A DNA stretch of 64,000 nt, taken from assembly GCA_036583965.1 (NCBI GenBank), contig JAZBQD010000014.1, forward strand, positions 2,088,001-2,152,000, in the 5' to 3' direction. Below are positions 40,101 through 52,400 of this stretch, in pieces. This stretch comes from Prunella strophiata (lineage: Eukaryota; Chordata; Aves; Passeriformes; Prunellidae). The notes under the pieces are model-generated. The model made no database searches, had not been told where the DNA came from, and saw only the letters and a list, made by a program, of their open reading frames with translations. The number at the start of each line of letters is the position of its first letter. Position 1 is the stretch's first letter. The position numbers and the translations under genes were made by a program.

Positions 40101-42013
40101 AAGTTCTGAAATTGTTTGGAAGTAGGCCATCTCCTGCTGAGATGAAGCATCAGGCCATTTTAAATTAGGCACTGAGCATGCTCTCTCAGGTCCCCACTGT
40201 TTGAGATTTGCAGTGTGTGCCTGGGCTGCCTGTGAGAAGAGCTGTCACTCAAGTGGGGTGGAGGAGAGCACAGCATGCCCTTTTGTCATCCTTCTATCAG
40301 TGCACATATGATTCCTCTTGGAACTGGCAAGTGGAGATGTGAGACGAGCCTTGCTGCTTGTGGTGAGTTGATATTCATCTCTTTCCCTTTCTGATGCCTT
40401 TAGATATCTCAGATAAAACTCAGCTGCACACTTGGCTCTCTTCTCTGATAATGGTATCTGTTTGGAATGGCTCTGCCTTGCTTCACTTCAGTGAAATAAT
40501 ATGTGTATTAATTTCTTTACTGGAGAAGAATTGCTTTTTTAACAGGAATGCTGGGCTGGGCAGAAAAATGGGCATAATTTCTTTTTTCCTCTGACTTCAA
40601 ATTAGCAAACTATTCTAAATATAGCAACAGTTCTTCAATCATCACTTCTCAGTCATTTTTTCATTATGTTCTTTTAAACCAATTTTGGTTTAAAACCTGG
40701 GCTATTTTGTGCATCTCATATTTTAGAGGGGGCTTGAGTAGTCTTGCAAAAGAGAATTATTTAAGACAGTGATGAAAGATATTTACAGTACTTGGTTTCA
40801 AGACAGATTGCTAAACAGGGTGAGTTAGGTGTTGTCATGTTAGTTTTGCTGCTGTGCATGTATTTCCTTCTTTAACCAATTAAGGAATAGAAAAAGATAT
40901 CTCCTAGTTCTTTGTTACAACTGAGATTTGGCACCTTGGTAAAAATATAGTAGGAATTTCTGAACAAATTTATAGTCTTTGTGGTAGTTAAGGTGAATGC
41001 TTGATATGGCTTAGGATTTAATTAACTTCTAATTAACTGTGGGGAAGGCAGGATTTATGATTCAAAGTATTATCAGGGCTTAGTTCCTGCACTTGATTTA
41101 AAATGTTGTTTTCCTCCAAGAACATCTGCAAATTATAACTTTTAAATTCTTTATTGCAAGGCATTTAACTTCTAGCAAAAAAAATCAGTTGGCAGTATAT
41201 TTTTAAAACCTCTAAACTGGGGTTGTAAAAAGAAGGGAGTGAATTGATAAACTCACACCACCTACTTCCATTCCCCAAAAAAAAAAAAGTTGTTTCCTGA
41301 TTTCACTTACCTGTGGGTGAATAAAGATGATTTAATATCATGGCTGAGCTTCATGGGTATTTGAAGGTTTTGGTGTGACACAGTTGATCACTGGAATGAG
41401 ATTGGAGCTCTTAGTACTAATGCATTCACAAATATTTTGGGCTTGGGAGGGGAGCTTGTTTTTATAAGTGGATAGCCTTCATCCTGTTGTGATTGTGGAT
41501 ATATACTTTAGTCTTTTGGATAAAAGATTTGAATTACAATGGGAAAAGCTGCTCGTCAGTGAATTTGCTGAGTCTGACAAAGAGGCTCTTGCCAAACACA
41601 ACCCCTGTTATGATTCCAGCTGACCTGATTTATGGGAGTAGAATCAATAAGCCCTTAAGCTTCATCATCACTCTGACACTCCTGGCTGGAAGAGGGAGGG
41701 CAGGGAGGATGATCTGTGAATCTTGAGTACTTGAACATGAGTTTGCTTGACCCCCTAATGCAGGGTTTTCAGGGAAAATTGTCTAAATGGGTGCAGGAGT
41801 TAAGATTTTTGTTAAAGCCTGAGGATAATGCATTTAATTGAGGCCTCGTGGTGGCAAAGGGCTGTCATAACCCATCAGAAAAGCTGTGCTTGGGCTGCCA
41901 GGACAGGATTCGGGATTGCTGCTCTGACAAATGATGAGAGGGAGGCAGCCAGGGGGAACTGCAGACCTGTGCTGAGCAAAATAAATCACTCTGCTGCTGG
42001 TGGAGTCCTGGAT
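34149..42013. other. Unique AT-rich sequence, no gene recognised
   Basis: No gene or interspersed repeat was recognised. An A run lies at about 39709-39729. The 84-residue minus-strand frame at 36056-36310 and the 101-residue plus-strand frame at 35324-35629 have no domain and lie in AT-rich DNA. A moderately GC-rich, non-repetitive patch spans 41830-42013 immediately before the LTR-like repeat. Confidence 0.45.
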
Positions 42014-42600
42014 GCTGAGAATTTTAGCATTTAGAATTTTAGAATTTCAGACTTTCTGTGCTGACAGACTCTGACCCCCAAGAGAGCACTGCATTTGACC
42101 TGAGGCCGAGGAGAAAGCTCCCAAAATTAATTGATAACACTAAGATTATGAGTATGTAGTTTGATTAGAAATGTGTAGTGCCACAAAGCAAAAATCTTCA
42201 AGTTTGGGGTTTTAGAATACAGTAATATATATATAGAACAAGATAAAAGTTTTAAAGCAGAAGCTAGTCCTTAATTTTCACCTTCTTCTTCATAAGTTTA
42301 AATAGTAATTTATAATTAAACAAAAAAGTCCGCATTGCTAACTTCGATTAGTTAAGTTAAAAATAATTTAAGTGCCATACATTAATTAGATAGTTTAGCC
42401 TTAAAAGACCTTATAAAAAAATTAGTTAACCATTTTTGTAACTTGTTAGTAAAATACTACAAAACTCACTGCTTGTGAGACTGTAACATAGATTAAAAAA
42501 ATAAACTTTTTAAGTCTAAACACAAAATATCATCTCAAAAACTTTCAATCCCAACCTCAACAAAAAAAACACCAAGAAACAAGAACCAGCATTTACTTGT
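42014..42600 (+). mobile_element. LTR-like repeat, longer copy of the 15 kb element
   Basis: The stretch from 42119 to 42431 aligns with 15025-15355 in the same orientation. The upstream part (GC-richer, 42014-42118) and the downstream A-rich part with an AATAAA-like word at about 42500 resemble an avian endogenous-retrovirus LTR. No gag, pol or env remnant is visible on either side, so a solo LTR or fragment is most likely. The exact termini and target duplication could not be placed, and the LTR assignment is inference. Confidence 0.6.
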
Positions 42601-43333
42601 TACACTAACTTGTTACCTTTAAAGCATTATTAGTTCTTTCGAATATTAGTTATCATTATTTCTAATTATTATTATTATTTCTAATACTGAGTTTTCACTC
42701 ATAGCTGGAACATGTTGTTTGATAGTGGTGGTACCTTCAGATGCCATGAGCTGTGTCTCACAGAGATCTGGAGGATAATATGAGCTATACAAATTTACCA
42801 TAGGACAATTTCTGGACAAACAGCAATCCTAGAGAACTTCAAACCTCTCAGGAAGTTGTATTTCACAGGTTTTGTAAAAGAACAGTTTTTAGTCTAAAGG
42901 AAAGCAGGAATTTTCAAGTGTTAAACATCTCAAGCTATTTTTATAACCTTGATCATGTCTATTTCACTCTTCAGGATAATATTTATTCTTTCCTTTGGAG
43001 TAAGTGCTGACTCTGGTTGTTTTTCCAAAAAGCTAAATTCTTACATTATTGTTACAAAGGTTAACTGAATTTTGTAGGTAAGGTACTGGCTCCTCTGCAG
43101 AGCTTTTCTTGTCTATAACCATTTTATTTAACATTCAAGTCTACTTTGGGTCATGGGCACCTTGTGGGGGGAAAAAAAAAAAAAATCTGCCTTGTTTATA
43201 TCTTAATGGTGGTTGTGCATAAAGAGGTTATTTTGAGAACTCAGAAAACTTGACAATAATATGTTGCCTTTTTTTGCTGCAGTTTTCTCTGCTAGTTTTG
43301 TTGGTTTCTTTATATTTCTAAATATATGTGTGC

Positions 43334-43375
43334 ATAAATAAATAAATAAATAAATATATATATATATATATATAT
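43334..43375. repeat. Compound microsatellite (ATAA)n(TA)n
   Basis: About five ATAA units run directly into about ten TA units. The tract is likely to be length-polymorphic. Confidence 0.92.
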
Positions 43376-44863
43376 GTCCAAAGAGAACATGCAGAGAGGA
43401 AGGTGAATGTGTGTAAGGGCTTCTGGCTGAACAAAATTATTCAAAATGCATTTAAATTGCACTGAATTGAGGACTGAAATTGAATAAAATTATGCTTTTC
43501 CACGCTAAGGAATGTTATTATTCAGTCATTTTAGACATGTCAGCCCTCATTAGGATTTTCTTGTGTTTTATTGTAGATCAATATATTGTAATTTGCAGTA
43601 AAATAGCAGAATGAAAGGTTTAAGTTCCTAGGATTGTGCCATGTAGGTGTTCTGATTTTTAGAAACTGGAGGTCTGTGGAAGGAACTTGAAAAACTCACT
43701 CATGTGACTGAAAATGTAAAGCATGTAATTCAACCTGTTGAGTTATTTTTTGAAGAGGATAAAAAAATAATTTTTTGTTTTTACACATGAATAAAAAGTC
43801 GGTGACTTCTGTGGCACTTTTCACCAGGAGAGCAGTGAGAATGTGGTGGTGTCCTTCAGTCCTTTTGAGGGAGCACCACTGCTGAAATAATGTTTAAATA
43901 AACTTTCTGCTTGAATTTTCATAAATATAATTGTTTGTACAGAGGAAAACAAATCAGTTAATGATGTGGGGTGAAGGGAAACCTTTGTATATATATCACT
44001 TTAGCTGCCTGCCAACTGTTTTTTGAATTATTAAAATCTTTTGGACAGTGAAGGCTCAGCCTTTTTCCATTCACACTGTGCTCTAAATAAGAGATTTTAC
44101 TACTGCTGACAATTGCACACACTCAGTTGGTGTGCCAGATGGAGAGGATGGGGAGCCTGTGACAATTTTAGGCTGAAGGTTGTGTCTAAAAACCTTGTCA
44201 GCATTCTGCATCAGATCTTGACCTATTTTAGACAGTTTGCTACAATCTGATACTGCCATTTATTAGTTGGTTTTTTTGGGGGTTTTTTTTTATGAAGGAG
44301 TGGAGCTATGTTTCACAAGCATGAGCTAAATTTACTTTTCCAATGAAAAAGAAAATGTACACCAGTACTCATTTAAAATAATTGGCTCTAATGTCAGCCA
44401 TGTATAATGGAGTCTGAGATTTTATGGAAAAGTAAAGAAGGCAGTATTAGTTCTTTCTATATGTGTCTGGTATAAGCTGAGAAATGGATTTGCTAAAGTG
44501 AAAACCTAAAATATTTGGGATTATGTTATTTTTTAAAAACTTTGGCCTTTTTTTTTTGTACCAAGGGAGTGGAAATAATGAGCTGGCTAAGTCCTTGCTT
44601 GAATGAGCTAAAAATTGTCTACTTTCTCTGTACACTGAGGTTTAAAATGATTATGAAATACAGTCCTGTGAATTTTGGCAGATATCTGTCATGAATACAC
44701 TAGATCATTGCAATTCAGTAATGAATAGGTAATTATTGGGAATATCTGTCAATGAAAATTTAGCAAATGATTTTGTATAAAGGGGTTGTTTGGAACTTTA
44801 AATTTCCTAGAAGATGACCAAGAGCAAGTGAAACACTTCTTTTTGTAGATCAGAATTTCTATT

Positions 44864-44883
44864 CCCCCCCCCCCCCCCCCCCC
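44864..44883. repeat. Poly(C) run, 20 C
   Basis: Uninterrupted C homopolymer in otherwise AT-rich DNA, followed by A/G-rich sequence. The complementary strand is a G20 run that could form a quadruplex. Confidence 0.92.
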
Positions 44884-46280
44884 AAGAACATAGGGAAGAG
44901 AAAAGGGGAAAAACAAAAAGAAAAAAAAATACATTAATGTTCCTCAAAATTATGCATAAGCTTGAGTATTTAAACATGTCAATGGCTATAAGAAAACTGG
45001 AAATTCTATATGCTTTCCTTAAGTTAATCTGAATTTAATGGAAGCATGTACCATCCAGTGACTTCATTTTTTCCAAGCCAGTCAAAACTTGATGCTCTTT
45101 CAAAGTATGACCATTGATGAAAAAAAGAAAGGAAATGTTAATTATTGTGTACTTCAGGCTGCTTGAAGGCACTTGTGTGCAATTCATATCTTGCCCATAA
45201 AATCAAATCAATTCATATCTTGCCTCAAATATCAAAAGGTTTCCATGTTTTATACTTCCCTGCTTATATGGGAATTACTAGCTTAATCAGCATTTCAGTA
45301 TTTTCAGTCTTTAAAGCTTATTCCAAATTTGGCTGTCTTTATATTTCAGATGGTCCCTTTGCCTCTTTTGCCATAATATATATAAAAATGTGTACAGGGA
45401 TTTTTTCCAGGCATTTATATAGGTATCATAACGTAACCATATTGGTAGAAAATCTGTCATTTACATGAACATTAGCATATGGGCAACTGAATAAAAACCT
45501 TTTAATCAGTGAAAACATTGTGTTTGGTGGCAACACTGAGCAACATCTTTAGGAAAAGGACCTGCAGAGTTTTCATGGAACAGGATTTGCTGCGGAGTCT
45601 TGAGGTCCCTTTAAGTGTGACCCATGATTAAGATAAAAACAAAACCAGCAAAATTGCTTTATTGCATTCTTTTAAATGGACAGTTCTTTTTTGACAGGAT
45701 GGGTTCAGCATATGATGGGGGTTTTGGAGGGGAAAAAAGCACTGAAACAAGAAATACAAAAAGGTTTTTGGAGCTGTCATTAAAATGCAGGATATCAATA
45801 CAAGTCTTAACAATTTCACTCAGTAGAAATTTGTCTGATTTGAGACATTGTATCTTGCCTGGGAAATCTATGTTAGACTTTTTATTTCTTTTTTTACTCT
45901 TCTGAGAAATAGGATGATTTTTTTTTTTTTTCCTCCTGTTGAAAATAGCCCAAGCCATCAAGGTTGTCATAGCAGAGAATGAAAGGCATGACTTAAACAA
46001 CACCAGTTTTGGTAATACCATCTGTTCCAGCCCACTCTGCCCAGTGCATTTGTTCTCTCTATGAGCAAAGACAAGACAGATATCCTTAGTAGCCCTCCAA
46101 CTGAGGCTGTCAAAATAAGTTCTTCAATGCTGCCTCTGAAAGTGTCTCCATGTACAGTGTGGTTCTGGCTGTGATGTGCTTCCTGCAGGAGCAGCTGAAC
46201 TGAATTTCCAACTGCCTGAGTGATCAGAAATAGGTTGAGAATGTCCCCCACAACCTTCCATTGCAGCATTAGTATCTTTC

Positions 46281-46410
46281 TGTTGCATTTAGCTGTTGCA
46301 TTTAGCTGTTGCATTTAGCTGTTGCATTTAGCTGTTGCATTTAGCTGTTGCATTTAGCTGTTGCATTTAGCTGTTGCATTTAGCTGTTGCATTTAGCTGT
46401 TGCATTTAGC
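46281..46410 (+). repeat. 13-bp minisatellite, ten perfect copies
   Basis: The unit TGTTGCATTTAGC starts at 46281 and repeats every 13 bp to 46410, ten times without a mismatch. The array runs straight into larger units that contain degenerate versions of the same 13-mer. Confidence 0.97.
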
Positions 46411-46980
46411 TGTTTTAATGGTGGGGGTATTTTCTATCATGATAATAGTACAAGTTGGGAATGTAAACAGAGGTTTACTTAACATAAAGCTGTTGTATTT
46501 AGCTGTTTTGTTGTATTTATCTGTTTTAATGGTGGGAAGTATTTTATATCATGATAGTACAAGTTGGGAATGGAAACAGAGGTTTACTTAACATTAAGCT
46601 GCTGTATTTAGCTGTTGTTTTAGTTATATTTAGCTGTTTTGTTGTATTTATCTGTTTTAATGGTAGGGAGTATTTTATATCATGATAGTACAAATTGGGA
46701 GTGGAAACAGGTTTACTTAACATTAAGCTGTTGTATTTAGCTGTTGTTTTAGTTGTATTTAGCTGTTTTGTTGTATTTATCTGTTTTAATGGTAGGGAGT
46801 ATTTTATATCATGATAGTACAAATTGGGAGTGGAAACAGAGGTTTACTTAACATTAAGCTGCTGTATTTAGCTGCTGTTTTAGTTGTATTTAGCTGTTTA
46901 GTTGTATTTAGTTGTTTTAATGGTGGGGAGTATTTTGCATCATGATAGTACAAATTGGGAGTGGAAACAGAGGTTTACTT
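46411..46980 (+). repeat. Higher-order minisatellite, about 130-bp units
   Basis: Unit starts, anchored on TGTTTTAATGGT, are at 46411, 46522, 46653, 46782 and 46913, giving spacings of 111, 131, 129 and 131 bp. The last copy is partial. Each unit has a 'tatcatgatagtacaa' core and a 'gaggtttacttaacat' block, then variants of the neighbouring 13-mer (TGTTGTATTTAGC and similar). The 131/129-bp units are more alike than the first. The 92-residue minus-strand frame here merely repeats with the array. Confidence 0.95.
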
Positions 46981-46989
46981 AGCCAGGAT

Positions 46990-49338
46990 CACAGAGGAAG
47001 CCTGGAGAAGCCAAAGGGCACATCCCTGATGCAATTAGCTTGATGATGACTGTCAGTCAAATACCTCAGGCCCTGAAATGCATGTCAGTGCAAAACTGCA
47101 CCTGGCCCCATAGGAAGAAAAGCCAAATAGCCCCAGAGAAACTCCTTGCTCATGAAGCTGGATTGATTTCAATATCTTAGCTACCAGCTTTGCGTTATTC
47201 CATTTAGAAATTCTGTTCTGGTGTCTTACCTTGGCCCTGCCCTGTAGCACAGAAAGTTTAAGGTCCTGAATTCATCAGCTCAAGCCCCAAGCACCAAGAT
47301 ATTCTTGTCTCATTGTGTCCTGTAATGATTCACATTCACAGGACAGATTCAGATTGATAATTTCATCTATTGGATGCAGTTTTTTATTTCATTAGCTTGT
47401 CTGTGTTGAAACCAAGTAAGAACAGTTTCAATTTTGTTGAGACAGGACTATTAAATGTATTAATCAGTGTGGGACTTCAACAGAATTAGATTTATTTAAT
47501 ATCTTCATTTTATGTTACAGTGACATGTCTAGTAGAGTGGTGGTGTGTCATTTTCTGACAACTGTGTTGAAGTGATACTGAGAGTCTCTGACTGCATTCC
47601 CCTTCTCCGTTTTCACCCAAAAATTTATGAAAGCTTCTGCTGTACCTATGTAAAGCTGGAACAAAGTCAGAGCCATGTGGAAAAGTAATAGCACAGCAGC
47701 CAAGAGAAGAGAAGCTCAGAAATGTCAGGGTCATGTGAGTGCATGGGGTGTGTCCATACCTGTATGTGTAAGTTTAGTCACTGCTTTACACTGACCATAA
47801 ACATGTTGTAGTTCCTCTAACACCTCTAGACTTTCTGATCCAGAAAGCTCTTTAGCTTCCCAGGCTTTTTTTTTTTTTTTTTTTTTTTTTTTTTCTTTGT
47901 CTCTTGTTACCCCCACAGTTTTATAAAAGATTAACTGAAAATGGCACAGCCATTTCCTTGAAAAATATTAGAAGAAAAATACTTGCAATAGTTTTAAAAT
48001 GTTTCCAGCTGGTTCCCTGCAAAGCTCTGATATCCCTGTGGCAGTGTTCAAATTGTAAATTTGACCCTTTTTCATTAAAAAGCATTTCAGTGAATGCAAA
48101 TAGTCTACAGTTTCTTTACTTTTAGCTTGGGAGACCTTATGCACACACCAGTAGCATTCTTACTGATGAAAATGTAGACACTGTGACTGATGAATACACT
48201 TCCACTTCTCTGCAGCTTTCTCATATTGATTGAAAGTAGAAGAAACCTTTTTAATTGAAGAATTACAGTGATAAGGACTAATAATCAGTAAGACCCTGCT
48301 GCTCTTTATCTAGAGAAGAAATTAGTTGAAGACAGTAGGTTCCTTTGCTGATTCTGTTGACATACAGTCCTTGCTCTAGAGGCAGAAATTATAATTCACA
48401 GGTTTAAAATTATTGATAAGTAACTTTGGCATGTGATCTGTGCTAGAAACAGCTGCTCCAAGTGTAGAATAGAGAAGCTTATAACTTCTAACCAGAAGTT
48501 TTTTCAGAGTGTATCAAGTCTTTTATGGCACTGGAGATGGTTATCAGTAATTCTGTTTCTGTCAAAACATTAAATTCATGTTTTCTGACAGTCAGTATCC
48601 AATAGATGTGGATCATCAGAATTCATTCTGCAAAGAGCTGAACTGTTTGTAATGTGAATCTTTTTATAATTATTGGGGGAAATGTGTCTTCTCAAGCTCA
48701 AGTAGTGAATATTTGATATCCTGATGGTTTTTGAGATACCAAAATGACTTACCTAACCTGACTGGAATGTACTTATAGAAACCATGCCAGTGAAGCTAAG
48801 CTCTGGTATGAACATTTACAAAATCACTAAAAGACAGTGGAGAAAAATCCTTAGAAAGCTGCTTGTCACACTGTCATCTTAATCCTCAGGGAAAGTCTGC
48901 AAAATACATTTGAAAGACAAGCATGGAAATGAAATTCAGAAAGCTGTTAGGTCTTAAAACTCATGAACTCAGTGGTTTTAAAGCACATAATTCTCTTGAC
49001 CACTTCAGCCAATCCCACAGATTTAGCATCCTTCCTTTTTAGAGAGAAAAAAAAAGGAGGAATAATATAGATTGAAATTAACAAGTTTTGCTCCCATTTA
49101 CTGGGCTCTGAAACTCCTTGTCTTCTCGTTGGTGTGATGAACACACCTAATTTCAACTCAGCAAGGTGGGTTTCACCTTTCCTGACTCAAAGAGCAGTGC
49201 TGCCTGTAAGTTTGAGCAATAGCTCTTTGCTGGTCACCCATTTCCAGCACTGTCCAGGGGTGGAAGGAAAGATCCTTGTGCAAACCTTGCCTTGCCTTGC
49301 TGGCTTCAGTGCAGCTTGTGGTAATGCTGATATCAAAA
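46990..49338. other. Unique sequence, no gene recognised
   Basis: No gene was recognised. A 29-T run lies at 47866-47894. The GC-moderate stretch 46990-47290 has a 65-residue minus-strand frame with no identified family. Confidence 0.45.
47866..47894. repeat. Poly(T) run, 29 T
   Basis: The longest T homopolymer in the window. It could be the tail of a minus-strand retroposed copy extending to higher coordinates complemented here, but no body was recognised. Confidence 0.9.
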
Positions 49339-49668
49339 TGTCTTGGTTTGAAAAGACAGGTGTCTGCTGAGGAAGGCAGGAGCCTCACTTGAAATGGAGA
49401 ATGTAAACCCCCTCCCTCTGAATTATTATGATTTTGAAATTAAGGGGCTCTCAGGCAGAGAAATGGGAATAAGAATAACAGTTCTTTACTAGGAAAATAA
49501 AAAATACAAAAAACCAACACTGCCAGAGTTAGAATATGCCCTGACCCCCTGTGTGTCAGGGTGGTGGCACAGTCCCATGCCATGGGGGCTGCAGCCCTCC
49601 TGCAGTGCCAGGGCTGGTTCTGCTGGAGCAGGGATCCTGCACAAGGGGGGAGTTTTCCTCTGAAGCTC
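49339..49668 (+). mobile_element. ERV LTR, 5' fragment
   Basis: Begins with TGTCTTGGTTTG and aligns with the first part of the complete LTR at 53342 through the 'gaggcaggagcctc', 'aaccccctccct', 'aaggggctctcagg' and 'agttctttacta' blocks and the Met-Gly-Ala-Ala-coding 'catgccatgggggctgcag' block. Similarity stops at about 49668, just after the 'gttttcctctg' block, so the copy ends before the point where the other LTR carries its 35-bp array. It has no array and no 3' half. The family resembles an abundant songbird ERV LTR, but the exact name is not assigned. Confidence 0.8.
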
Positions 49669-50424
49669 AGAATTATTTTTTAAGTACTCATTTGGTTCAT
49701 CTTTCAGGAAATATGCTCACTTTTTTAAACTTTTTAAAGCTTAAGAGAAAGAAAACGTTAGAAGAATGATCAGAGTGGGCAAGTGATGTCTCTGTGGCAG
49801 CAGCTTCCTGTGACCTTTTTTTTAAACAGAAGATTTTTACTAATAATATTTTTTATTACTAAAAATATTTTGAATTTATTTTTTCCTTTATCATAACCCA
49901 AGAAAATTGCTGTCAAGCTTTAGGATTATAGATTAATTTTAAATGTTTCCATTAGCAGCTGCTTTATGTTTACCAATTCCAAAAACTTTTTTTGTACAAA
50001 GCAAGATAAATGTTGATTTAGACTGTTGCTTATTTTTTGTGGAACAGAAGTCCTTCACATACTGGAAATTTTGGGTGTGAAGAACCTCTGAGAACAGTGC
50101 TGTGTGAGCATGTGATGCTGCTTCAGTGGCCTCCTTGTGGATTATATTTGGGATTTTGCCACTGGGGGGAGCAGAAGACTGTCACAGACTTCAGGGAATG
50201 GAATAAGTGTCTGTCTTCCATCTCAGAAGATTCAGGCCTTAATGATGAGTTTTGGGAGACTGTGGGTCCTTCATGTCTGGTGCATGCTTGAAAATCTAGT
50301 TTACAGTGAATAAAGTCTCTGAATAATCAGGTTTTGTGATTGCCCTTTCCTGAAGAGTTGCATCCTGGATTAAACATGAAGTGCATTTTAGGAAAGCAAG
50401 GGAAGGAGCTAAGGGGGCTTAGAA
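49669..50424. other. Unique sequence, no gene recognised
   Basis: AT-rich for the first half, GC-moderate after 50040. Nothing was recognised in it. Confidence 0.45.
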
Positions 50425-50750
50425 AAAGGAGGGAGAGGAGCTTATATAGGCAGATAATGACAGGGTGTGTGCAGTGGTTTTAAATTGAAAAGGGCAGGTT
50501 TAGCTGGGTGTTAGGAAGAAATTCATTAGGAAGGGGAAAAAATCATTGAAATTCATTCATTGTGAGGGTGGAAAGGCATCCACAACTGGCACAGGGTGCC
50601 CAGAGAAGCTGTGAATGCTTCATCCCTGAAAGTGCCAAGGACAGATCTTGGAGAACCCTGGGATTGTGGAAGGTGTCCCTGCCCATGGCAGAGCATGGAA
50701 CCAGAGGATCTTTAAAGTCCCTTCCAACCCAAACCTTTCTGTGATTGAGT
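50425..50750 (+). mobile_element. CR1 LINE, 5'-truncated 3' tail, plus strand
   Basis: The CR1 tail reads in order: a 'gtggttttaaattgaaa' block at about 50474, 'ggtgttaggaagaaattc' at about 50508, 'aggcatccacaactggcac' at about 50574, 'gtgcccagagaagctgtg' at about 50596, 'ggaaggtgtccctgcccatgg' at about 50668 and 'gatctttaaagtcccttcc' at about 50707. It ends with 'tttctgtgattgagtga' near 50750. A short GA/CAT-type expansion near 50535-50560 distinguishes it from the other copies. It is a dead fragment with no ORF. Confidence 0.93.
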
Positions 50751-51849
50751 GAAGAGTAGGTTCTGAGTGGTGTTGGCTTCAGTAGTGAGCTAAAATGCCC
50801 TGAAACATTTTTGTTTCAGCTGTTGCCTAATGGCAGGTCCTGCAGCATGAGAGTGCAGTTTGCTTTAATAAAAGATGCTGTAGCTGAGATATGTATACAT
50901 GTTTGTGAAATTAATGCATTCTTTAACCAGATGGTTGCTTTAATCTTGGTCTTTCAGCAGAAAATCTAAAAATGCTGTTCCCTTCCTCTGAAAGCATTGG
51001 GAAGGAGGAAACATTCACTTTGCTTCTTTTCATTTTCAATGCATAGAATCAAAGGCTGTATATAAACATGTTATTCTAGAAAGGCTGCAACTCTAAATAC
51101 TACCTGGTTATTCCCAAGCTCATTTAAGCTTCTCTGTCAGTGTCTTTGTGTGTCTTGTAATTGGGAAGGAGTGCCCATGGGCTGTTGGGGCCTTGCCTTG
51201 CCTGCTGAGGTTGCTGGACTGGAAATGTTCATGCTGCATGCGGTTTCCATTACGTGTCTTTAACTTCTTTGATGTTTGGGACAGAACAAGGCATTCCAGT
51301 TACAAGCCAAGGTTGGGCTTTCCCTTTGGGAAAACTTGTTCTGTCTCTACTGTCAACAGCAAGCAGTTGGAATTCCTGCTTTCAAATTCATTGTCATTTT
51401 TGCTCGTGGTGTATGGAGCTTAAACTAAGCGGAGCAGGCTTAAAGAAATGTTTGGGTGACACTTCAGTGCTCCCAGTAGAGAGATTTACAGCAGGGTTGT
51501 GGATACAGCAGAAATACTAGATGGCAGCTTCCAGTAGATCCTGGAGCATTCCAGCAACCTGGACCAGTGATGTGATTCCTATGGGGTCATTTGTTGTTCC
51601 TTTCACCTCTTCTTTTTCCTTTTTTTTTTTCCTTTTTTGTTTTGTTTTGGGTTTTGTTGTTTTGTTTGGTTTTGTTGTTTTGTTTGGTTTTTTGTTTTGT
51701 TTCATTTTCTTTTGACAGATATAAGCTGCCTTAAGACCCTTACCCCTCCTAGGCTGCTTTTTGTTGATGTTTTTTTTTTTTTTTAATATGTCGTTCACTT
51801 TAAAATTATTTTTTGACTGATGCTTGAAACAGCCATGGATTCTTATTCT
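50751..51849. other. Unique sequence and T/G-rich tract, no gene recognised
   Basis: No gene was recognised. 51607-51705 is a T-rich tract with repeated GTTTT-type words, which gives artefactual Lys-rich frames on the minus strand. Confidence 0.45.
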
Positions 51850-52400
51850 AGGAACATAAACAGCTGAGGGTGCTGAGTGAGCTGACAGATGTCACCACCA
51901 GAGTGATTTTTATCAACATGGATAACCCTGATGACTGGAAATAGACAAACATTACTGTGTTAGAAAAAAAAAGGCAAGAAAGGGAATACAGGGAACTAAA
52001 CACTGGTCAGCTTCACCTCTTTCCCTGAGAACATTAAAGAGCAAGGTCTCATTTAAACTGTTCCTAGGCATGTGAAAGACTGGGAGGTAATTGGAAACAG
52101 CCAGCATGGATATATCAAGAAAAAATCTTATCTGACCAACCTGGCTACCTCCTACAGTGACTGCCTCTGCAGCTGAGGGGGAAAACAGTGGAAACCACAT
52201 ACATTCAGCAAGGCTTTTGATGTATCTTCATGTGGTACCGTTGTGTCTGAGAGTGGGGTGTGGATTGGATGAATGGTGAAGGACTGACTGCACCATAAGC
52301 CATCAATAGTTTGAAGTTTCAAATCAGTGGCTGCTTGCAGGGAGTCTTTCCTGGAGTTGCTGCTGGGGTGGAACTGTTTTGTCTCTGATCAGCAAGTCAG
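51850..52400 (+). mobile_element. CR1 LINE, internal (ORF2 C-terminal) segment, host copy part 1
   Basis: Matches CR1 ORF2 nucleotide words in order: 'gtgctgagtgagctgacag' at about 51868, 'tgatgactggaaa' at about 51930, 'aaaaaggcaagaaaggg' at about 51968, 'ctggtcagcttcacctc' at about 52003, 'cagccagcatgga' at about 52100, 'tctgaccaacctggctac' at about 52131 and 'ggattggatgaatgg' at about 52262. CR1 ORF2 encodes an endonuclease-reverse transcriptase. Here only the DNA ancestry is visible, with frame breaks and stops throughout. The segment is interrupted after 52400 by a minus-strand CR1 fragment and resumes at 52823. Confidence 0.85.
52349..52400 (+). repeat. 52-bp direct duplication, left copy
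   Basis: Identical to 52823-52874 except for about four substitutions. The two copies bracket exactly the nested minus-strand CR1 fragment, so they look like an unusually long target-site duplication. Confidence 0.9.

Larger units (their letters stand above)
42601..46280. other. Unique AT-rich sequence with microsatellites, no gene recognised
   Basis: No gene was recognised. Simple sequences are annotated separately. 45998-46262 and 46990-47250 flank the minisatellite and are both open and fairly protein-like on the minus strand, but no family was recognised. Confidence 0.45.

Noticed and set aside
46281..46410. CRISPR-like regular repeats
   Set aside because: The 13-bp units are contiguous with no spacers, so this is a minisatellite in a vertebrate genome.
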